DNA of 64,000 nucleotides from Shewanella sp. MBTL60-112-B2. Its GTDB lineage: Bacteria > Pseudomonadota > Gammaproteobacteria > Enterobacterales > Shewanellaceae. The stretch is taken from positions 19,002 through 83,001 of the forward strand of contig NZ_BPFA01000021.1 in assembly GCF_019655055.1 (NCBI RefSeq). Reading direction: 5' to 3'. The notes below the pieces were generated by a model. It was not told the origin of the DNA. It saw only the letters and a program-made list of their open reading frames with translations, and did no database searches. Below, piece after piece: positions 58,297 through 64,000 of the stretch; the first letter of the stretch is position 1, and each line of letters starts with the position of its first letter. A program made the position numbers and the translations under genes.

Positions 58297-58821
58297 TTAC
58301 TTGCTCTTCAGTTTTTCTAACACTGCAAACGGATTTGGACGCTCCTCTTGAGCGGGTTCGATCTCGCCTACGACTATATCTTGCTTACCAAGATGACAAT
58401 CTTCATTCTCATGCATGGCAATCAAAGGCATAGCGACTATCAATTCATCTTCGATCAATTGATGCAGACGAATTTCGCCAATTTCATTGCACTCAATAGG
58501 CTCATACGCATCCGGGAGCTCATCGATTTCAGCTTCAGTCTTACAAAGTCCAAAACTAAACTCGACCGTAACCTCAGTGGTAAATAGTGTCATACAACGT
58601 TGACAATCCAGAGTGAGCTCCGTCACAGCCTTCCCGTTAAGGTAGACTATCCCCTGTATATCGACGCCACATTCAAGCGACACTGCCACATCAGAACAGT
58701 CGCCGGCACATAATTCATTTAATCGCTTTAACTGCTTACCAGGCACCAAGCCTTCATAGGAAATCTGGCTACTGGCAGCGCGAACGGGATCAATTGAAAC
58801 CGGTATCTTTACTGTTTGCAT
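58297..58821 (-). CDS. yceD: YceD family protein (DUF177), 23S rRNA accumulation protein
   Basis: Conserved protein encoded ahead of rpmF in most bacteria and linked to 23S rRNA accumulation. It has a CXXC pair in LDCQRCMT, the acidic segment CEAIDE-like (here LCKTEAEIDELPDAYEPIECNEIGEIRLHQLIEDELIVAMPLI, of which the DELI core is conserved) and the C-terminal NPFAVLEKLK. The 174-residue length is normal. First gene of the yceD-rpmF-plsX-fab operon. Confidence 0.95.
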   Translation of the reverse strand: MQTVKIPVSIDPVRAASSQISYEGLVPGKQLKRLNELCAGDCSDVAVSLECGVDIQGIVYLNGKAVTELTLDCQRCMTLFTTEVTVEFSFGLCKTEAEIDELPDAYEPIECNEIGEIRLHQLIEDELIVAMPLIAMHENEDCHLGKQDIVVGEIEPAQEERPNPFAVLEKLKSK

Positions 58822-59232
58822 AAGGCGCGCATTTTAGGTGAATTTTAGCAGAAGTCAATACTCTTGTACGTTCAAGATGAATAACCCCTGTTTAATTCAG
58901 CTAAGTGAGTTGTTAGGTAACAGCATTGTACAAGAAACAAAGCCGCCAATACATTATATTTCGCCTATAAATGTGTTTAAGTGTTCGTAATTCCATCGGC
59001 TAATTCTATTTTTGTGATGCTGTTAATAAAGCGGCTCTTTAAATACCCACCATTGAGCCTGCTTTCTGCACAGATGCGTCACTTAAATACAGCGATGGCC
59101 CAGTAACTTAAGCAGTTGAATATTTTAAATTTCACTTCTATTCACTCAATAAGCTGGGATTTCACCTAACCTTTATCAGTCTCAGTTCAACTCTTGAGCC
59201 TAGCAAGTCAATTTCACTACACAGACTATAGG
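58822..59232. other. Gene-free spacer upstream of yceD
   Basis: It should carry the promoter of the yceD-rpmF-plsX-fab operon on the minus strand. A 37-codon plus-strand frame at 58877-58990 has no ribosome binding site. I see no clear stem-loop or RNA. Confidence 0.45.
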
Positions 59233-59433
59233 CTATTTTTCGGCCTTATTGATATGTTCTGTACCAGAAGCCCAGTGAACGACGACATCGTCAAGCCGCG
59301 CAATGCCCTCACGAGCAAGAGCCCCTAATACCATCGCAAATAGAATAGTCGGATAAAATGGACGACTCACATCGCCACTTAAGTGAACGACTACAGACAA
59401 CATTATTAAAATCGCAATCCATAATTTAAGCAT
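59233..59433 (-). CDS. Hypothetical small membrane protein, 66 residues
   Basis: An N-terminal membrane segment (LWIAILIMLSVVVHLSG) and a second one (PTILFAMVLGALAREGIA), then a short hydrophilic tail with WASGTEHINKAEK. I chose the ATG at 59433 with GAGG ten bases upstream; an ATG at 59448 has no site. No family recognised. It is divergent from maf and points toward yceD. Confidence 0.65.
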   Translation of the reverse strand: MLKLWIAILIMLSVVVHLSGDVSRPFYPTILFAMVLGALAREGIARLDDVVVHWASGTEHINKAEK

Positions 59434-59686
59434 AACCTTGTTCCTCATCGTCTAAGTTACAACACAGGATACGGTTTAAGGCCTGTACACAAGCTGAATG
59501 CGCTTTCTTCATGTATACGCTGCGCGATTCAATCACCAAGCAAGCGTAACCCCCCCTTAGGCAAAAAAACTAAATGTTGTGGATATTACTTGCGGCCTGA
59601 TGGCAACTTTAGTGACAATACACGATTTGTTTCTTGCGAATTTAACGAGTAGTTCAGGAGTTCGCGACTATTTACAAGGCATCACT

Positions 59687-60268
59687 ATGTCCACACCAAT
59701 TGTTTTAGCTTCAACATCGACTTTTAGACAGCAACTTCTTAAAAAGCTTGAGCTGGAGTTTAGCTGCTGCTCTCCTGATGTTGACGAAACGCCACTTGAT
59801 GATGAGTCCCCTACCGAACTGGTATTGCGTTTAGCCAAACTAAAGGCCGAGGCTGGTGCTAAGCAACACCCTAACGCAATTGTCATTGGCTCAGATCAAG
59901 TCGCAGTAATAGATAACCAAATTATTGGTAAGCCGCTAAACCGTGAAACCGCTATTGCACAACTAACTGCAGCCAGTGGTCAGCCTATTACCTTTTATAC
60001 AGGCCTTGCCGTTCATAATGCCAATACTGGCTCGGTTGAAGCTATTGTCGAACCCTTCACCGTTCACTTTCGCTCATTAACGTCAAAGCAGATCTGTAAC
60101 TATGTCGACATCGAGCAGCCTTTTTACTGTGCAGGTAGCTTTAAGAGTGAAGGATTAGGTATCGCCTTATTTGAACGATTAGAAGGTAAAGACCCAAACA
60201 CTCTGATCGGCCTACCATTAATTTCCCTCATCGATCTGCTAGAAGCTCAAGGAATTAATGTTCTCTAA
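59687..60268 (+). CDS. yceF: Maf-like nucleotide pyrophosphatase YceF
   Basis: House-cleaning enzyme hydrolysing modified nucleotides, in Escherichia coli 7-methyl-GTP. The Maf motifs are [45 protein letters not shown] and [32 protein letters not shown], matching the YceF subfamily. I chose the ATG at 59687, with AAGG seven bases upstream, giving 193 residues; an upstream in-frame start would add 36 unrelated residues. In many relatives it lies near rluC and yceD, as here. Confidence 0.95.
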   Translation: MSTPIVLASTSTFRQQLLKKLELEFSCCSPDVDETPLDDESPTELVLRLAKLKAEAGAKQHPNAIVIGSDQVAVIDNQIIGKPLNRETAIAQLTAASGQPITFYTGLAVHNANTGSVEAIVEPFTVHFRSLTSKQICNYVDIEQPFYCAGSFKSEGLGIALFERLEGKDPNTLIGLPLISLIDLLEAQGINVL

Positions 60269-60553
60269 CCCTAACGACTAAAGTGTCACGGTTAGCCAGA
60301 ACAAATAAACAGCAAGCCCTGCGCTGTTCAACTAAAATTAGTGCTAGTAAATCGTGCTTGCTCGTTAAAGTTCTTAAATAAGCGAGTAATAACATTAACT
60401 TCTATGGGAAACGCTTTACTAGATGGCGAGTAATTAAGTCGCCTAATCTTGTTTATACCCAAGTATTACTTAAGAAGAGCGTCGCTGAGACTTCTATTTA
60501 CTTAGTGCTGAATGAATGGATTAACTCACTGCATATGTGTCTGGAATAGGGAT

Positions 60554-61915
60554 ATGACCAACATAGAACAAGCGCTCACTCTGCTCGCTGCACCGTATAC
60601 AGATGAACACTTCTTTGCTCGAGCCCTCAAAGCATTAACTTTAGTAACTGGATGCCGCTGGGCTGGATTTGGCCGCCCCTCTACTGAGGAGGGGTTCGGG
60701 GAAATAATTGCTTTTTTCGATGGTGAGAAAAATTTACCAAGCTTTGAATTTGAGTTAAAAGGTTCACCTTGCGAGCAGGTTTACCAGAATGAACAATGTC
60801 ACTTACTCTTCAAAAGCAACCTACAGAAACTCTTTCCCAATTTTGATTTGCTCAAAACCCTTGGCGCCGATAGTTATCAGGCGGAGCAAATAGTCAATGA
60901 AAAAGGCGAAATGGTCGGTCATATTTTCGTTCTTGATCCGAGTCCACAAAAAGAAGATAGCAAATCAAACGAGTTTTTCAGGCTAATTGCGCAACGAATA
61001 GGGGTTGAATATCAGCGTCTTATAATCAGCCAAGAGCTTGAGCAGCGACAGAAGATGATCGCTTTATCCGAACAATATATGTCTTTCGTCGACACCAACT
61101 ATATATACCGCGTGGTATCGAAAGGTTATGAGTCACTGTTTAACCTAACTCAAGAGCAGATAATAGGTAAAAGTGTTTTCGAGCTTCATGGAAGAAACGT
61201 TTTTGAAAATCAAATAAAACCATTGCTAGATCGTTGCTTTAACGGAGAACAAATAAAGACCCAAGTGTGGGTGCACCCTCCTCACCATAAAAGGCCGATT
61301 TTCTTAGATGTTCACCACAATCCTTATTTCGATGCCAATGGCCACATCACAGGCACTATTATTTCCGCCCATGATATTACCGAACTTGAACAAGCTAAAA
61401 GCAGAATTGAGTATATCGCAAATCACGATAGTCTAACTGGGCTAGCCAACAGGCGCTCACTATTTTATCAATTTGAGCAGTTACTGAAAGCAGAAGAAAA
61501 TGCTAAGCCTAAAGTCGCTATAGCCTATTTAGATATTGACCATTTTAAATCGATCAATGACAACTATGGTCACCAAGTCGGCGATCTAGTGCTTATAGAA
61601 GTAGCTGAAATTCTTACTCGCGCAAGCTTGCAAGGTGATACGGTTGCTAGAATTGGTGGGGACGAATTTATTATAATCAAAACGTTTGAACATGAGCCCG
61701 CGCCATTAAACGAACAAGCCCTGCTCGACAACTTACGCATACAACTGCAGCATGCATTATGCACTGACGTTGCCATTGATGGTCATAAAATAAAAATCAG
61801 CGCGAGTATCGGACTTCACTTAGTCGATGACACTTCTGCAGAATTAGCATCGCTCATCAATCAAGCCGATAATGAAATGTTCAAAAACAAACAAGGCGTG
61901 CCTCATCGTCAATGA
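60554..61915 (+). CDS. GAF-PAS-GGDEF diguanylate cyclase
   Basis: Predicted cytoplasmic enzyme making cyclic di-GMP. An N-terminal GAF-like domain (about 10-155, NIEQALTLLAAPYTDEHFFARALKAL) is followed by a PAS domain (about 178-290, YRVVSKGYESLFNLTQEQIIGKSV) and a GGDEF domain (about 297-450) with HDSLTGLANRR, LDIDHFKSINDNYGH and ARIGGDEFIII. The active site is intact, but the RxxD inhibitory site is not present (LQGD at that place), so product inhibition through it is not expected. I chose the ATG at 60554, close to AGGG; the ATG at 60512 has no site. 453 residues. Confidence 0.92.
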   Translation: MTNIEQALTLLAAPYTDEHFFARALKALTLVTGCRWAGFGRPSTEEGFGEIIAFFDGEKNLPSFEFELKGSPCEQVYQNEQCHLLFKSNLQKLFPNFDLLKTLGADSYQAEQIVNEKGEMVGHIFVLDPSPQKEDSKSNEFFRLIAQRIGVEYQRLIISQELEQRQKMIALSEQYMSFVDTNYIYRVVSKGYESLFNLTQEQIIGKSVFELHGRNVFENQIKPLLDRCFNGEQIKTQVWVHPPHHKRPIFLDVHHNPYFDANGHITGTIISAHDITELEQAKSRIEYIANHDSLTGLANRRSLFYQFEQLLKAEENAKPKVAIAYLDIDHFKSINDNYGHQVGDLVLIEVAEILTRASLQGDTVARIGGDEFIIIKTFEHEPAPLNEQALLDNLRIQLQHALCTDVAIDGHKIKISASIGLHLVDDTSAELASLINQADNEMFKNKQGVPHRQ

Positions 61916-62073
61916 ACACTCAAAACTAATACCTACACAGCCACCTAAACAACTACCAACATAAACGCTTGGCACCGAGGCTTAACCTAAGTATTAGCGG
62001 CTAAAGAATGTTTCAGCTATTGAGCCCTATAAGTAGAGTATGCTTAAGTGTTCGCGTGATAAAACAGCGAAAG

Positions 62074-62721
62074 CTATCCTAATACGTTAAGTAACTCTAT
62101 CGGTCTATGAATAATAGCTTTTGGCTTAGCTAACAAAAGCTTTGACTCACTATGAGCGCCATAACTCACGCCAACTGAATCAACCCCTGCATTGTTTGCC
62201 ATATTAAGATCATGAAGAGAGTCTCCAATCATGATCGCACGTTCAGGCTTAACTTTAAGCTCTTCTAATAATTCGTGGATCATGTCGGGGTTTGGTTTAC
62301 TCTTTGACTCATCGGCGCACCTGCTCGACTCGAAATGCCTTGCTAATCCGGTTTCACTTAGCACGCGATTCAAACCATTACGCCCTTTACCAGTAGCAAC
62401 CGCCAAACGGTAATCTCTTGCACTTAGCTCATTGAGTAGCATTTCACTACCTTCAAACAATGGGCTTGGTGTGGTATTAAGCGTTAAATAATGCTCTTTA
62501 TACGAATTAATCATGGGTTCGAAATCGATTGTCGGTAAAGATGGATATAAGGTTTTGAGTGCCTCTTCCATTGATAACCCAATCACATCTCGCACCGCTA
62601 ACTCTGATGGACATACAATAGATAGTGAATTCGCCATCTGCTGCATACAAGTAACAATTTTACTGATGGAATCCATTAAGGTTCCATCCCAATCAAATAT
62701 GACTAATTCGTAAGGCTTCAT
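62074..62721 (-). CDS. HAD-superfamily phosphatase, phosphoglycolate phosphatase-like
   Basis: Haloacid dehalogenase-type hydrolase with FDWDGTLMDS (nucleophile and acid Asp) at residues 9-18, a helical cap (about 18-85), motif II in LAVATGKGRNGL, motif III Lys in ESKSKPNPDM and motif IV IGDSLHDLNMANNAG. The 215-residue length suits the Gph/PGP-like subfamily. Its stop-proximal start overlaps rluC by four bases (ATGA), so the two are coupled. Substrate unknown. Confidence 0.9.
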   Translation of the reverse strand: MKPYELVIFDWDGTLMDSISKIVTCMQQMANSLSIVCPSELAVRDVIGLSMEEALKTLYPSLPTIDFEPMINSYKEHYLTLNTTPSPLFEGSEMLLNELSARDYRLAVATGKGRNGLNRVLSETGLARHFESSRCADESKSKPNPDMIHELLEELKVKPERAIMIGDSLHDLNMANNAGVDSVGVSYGAHSESKLLLAKPKAIIHRPIELLNVLG

Positions 62722-63677
62722 ACTTTCTTTAACTTCTTTAAGGTTGATTCGAGTATAGAGTCTAGTGGTGCTTTAACCTGCATCACTTCTTCTGTTTCTG
62801 GATGGGTGAACTTTAATTGCGCGGCATGCAGGAACAATCTGTTTAAACCTTGAGCACGCATAGAGTCATCAAACTTTTGCTCGCTGTACTTCTCGTCACA
62901 CGCAATAGGGTGACCTGCAAATTGACAATGGACACGAATTTGATGAGTACGACCAGTCACAGGGCTAGCTTGCACTAGCGTAGAATCTTGGTAACGCTGT
63001 AGGATCTTAAAGCGAGTTTCAGACTCTTTGCCCTCTTTATTAACACGTACGATCCGTTCACCAGACTTGAGTGTCAATTTAAGCAAAGGTGCTTTAATGA
63101 CTTTATCATGGGCTTGCCATTCACCTCTAACCAGCGCCACATAGTCTTTCTGCATCTTCTTATATCTAAGTTGATCATGCAGATGTCTTAACGCGCTGCG
63201 CTTTTTAGCAATTAACAATACACCAGAAGTTTCTTTATCTAAGCGGTGCACTAACTCTAGGAATTTCTGTTGAGTGCGCAGTGAACGCATCGCTTCAATA
63301 ACGCCAAATTCAACACCACTACCACCATGCACGGCAATACCAGACGGTTTATTGAGTACAATAAGGTACTTATCTTCGAATAATATGCGATCTTCTAATT
63401 GAGACACTTTGGTCAATTTAGCAGAAGGACCCGGACGCCCTTCGCTCTCTGACACTCTAACAGGCGGAATGCGTACCACATCACCATCGGCCAATTTATA
63501 TTCAGGCTTTATGCGCTTTTTATTTACTCGAACCTCGCCTTTGCGCACAATCCGATAGATCATACTTTTAGGCACGCCTTTAAGTTTTGTCAGAAGAAAA
63601 TTGTCTATACGTTGTCCAACGTGGTCCTCGTCAATAGTAACCATTTGAACTTGTGCTTTTGGAGATGGAGTATTCAT
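62718..63677 (-). CDS. rluC: 23S rRNA pseudouridine synthase RluC
   Basis: Makes pseudouridine at 955, 2504 and 2580 of 23S rRNA. An S4 RNA-binding domain (about 20-80, QRIDNFLLTKLKGVPKSMIYRIVRKGEVRV) precedes the RluA-type catalytic domain with D147 in VHRLDKETSGVLL and the C-terminal GRTHQIRVHCQFAGHPIACDEKY. The 319-residue length is normal. In gammaproteobacteria it is divergent from rne, which fits the gene-free end of this window. Confidence 0.96.
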   Translation of the reverse strand: MNTPSPKAQVQMVTIDEDHVGQRIDNFLLTKLKGVPKSMIYRIVRKGEVRVNKKRIKPEYKLADGDVVRIPPVRVSESEGRPGPSAKLTKVSQLEDRILFEDKYLIVLNKPSGIAVHGGSGVEFGVIEAMRSLRTQQKFLELVHRLDKETSGVLLIAKKRSALRHLHDQLRYKKMQKDYVALVRGEWQAHDKVIKAPLLKLTLKSGERIVRVNKEGKESETRFKILQRYQDSTLVQASPVTGRTHQIRVHCQFAGHPIACDEKYSEQKFDDSMRAQGLNRLFLHAAQLKFTHPETEEVMQVKAPLDSILESTLKKLKKV

Positions 63678-64000
63678 ACTGCGCCGTTATGTATTTCGTT
63701 GCGACGCATTGTACAACAACTGAAAAGAATTGTGCCTTTCCATTTGCTGATTTTATCTATTATTGCTATATTTCCCTCGCTATTGCTGACTACTACTGGA
63801 TAAAACATCCTTAAGTCAGCCTTACATGACGGTTCAGAACGAGACTAAAAACGTTTAAAGTTTGATAGTAAATCATTGATTTACGGGTCGTTGTATCAAT
63901 AAAAAGGCAAGAACATACACCTTCACGACTAAATCAAAACGCAAACCCAACTTACAACTGGTTTCTCGACTGAAACGCCCCAATTTCGAAGAATAATTTT
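63678..64000. other. Region divergent from rluC, likely upstream leader of rne
   Basis: The last 323 bases hold no supported gene. Gene order in relatives places rne on the plus strand just beyond, with a long 5' leader, so this may be its promoter and leader; this is inferred from synteny only. The stretch near 63694-63730 should carry the rluC promoter. Confidence 0.45.

Noticed and set aside
58877..58990. Plus-strand frame of 37 codons in the gap upstream of yceD
   Set aside because: No ribosome binding site and it sits in the expected operon promoter region; not enough evidence to call a gene.

Overview
The window looks like a chromosomal core region of a marine Shewanella. The evidence is inferred from gene content and order: the nhaB-dsbB pair, the minCDE-rnd-fadD run, the long-form PurC, a eukaryotic-type S-adenosylmethionine decarboxylase beside agmatinase, a DUF3802-like protein, and the yceD-rpmF-plsX-fabHDG-acpP-fabF block. 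Base composition is moderately AT-rich and even. I saw no insertion sequence, prophage, integrase, CRISPR array, rRNA or tRNA. About 60 genes are packed on both strands, most followed by clear Rho-independent hairpins.

Region by region. 1-5.2 kb: the end of the sodium/proton antiporter nhaB, dsbB, ycgN, an MltB-type murein transglycosylase, ycgL and the division-site operon minCDE. 5.2-14.5 kb, all on the minus strand except one small membrane protein gene: rnd, fadD, an alpha/beta hydrolase, an exported methyltransferase-like protein, an M50-like membrane protease, a small hypothetical protein, tsaB and the yoaA helicase. 14.9-22.5 kb: the complete histidine operon hisLGDCBHAF(IE), with a visible leader peptide and attenuator. 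22.7-28.7 kb: purC, lpxM, and pheS-pheT-ihfA. 29-36.3 kb: a chemoreceptor, a large sensor protein with a degenerate kinase core, a two-domain retropepsin-like exported protein, small hypotheticals and a YceI protein. 36.4-41.3 kb: pdxH and the polyamine genes speA, speD-type and speB, which together convert arginine to agmatine and putrescine and supply decarboxylated AdoMet. 41.9-50.2 kb: cvfB, yceH, an ABC exporter pair, a gene-free island, a cold-shock gene, rlmA, sbcB and cdd. 50.2-52.2 kb: a beta-hydroxyacid dehydrogenase, a thioesterase and a membrane protein. 52.4-58.8 kb: the fatty-acid/phospholipid cluster yceD-rpmF-plsX-fabH-fabD-fabG-acpP-fabF. 59.2-64 kb: a small membrane protein, maf (yceF), a GGDEF protein, a HAD phosphatase and rluC. 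The window ends where the divergent rne leader would be expected.

Most of the window is ordinary housekeeping. The points that merit a second look are: four tandem six-residue repeats at the HisH N-terminus; the intact his attenuator; an inverted-repeat leader with a Phe-rich reading frame before pheST; the sensor protein lacking a normal H-box and G2 box; the eukaryotic-class AdoMet decarboxylase with a Glu-to-Gln change at a substrate-contact position; a methyltransferase fold carrying a signal peptide; and a 570-base gene-free island closed by terminators of two converging genes, which is the best place in the window to look for an unannotated RNA. I did not find convincing evidence of a wholly new multi-gene system.
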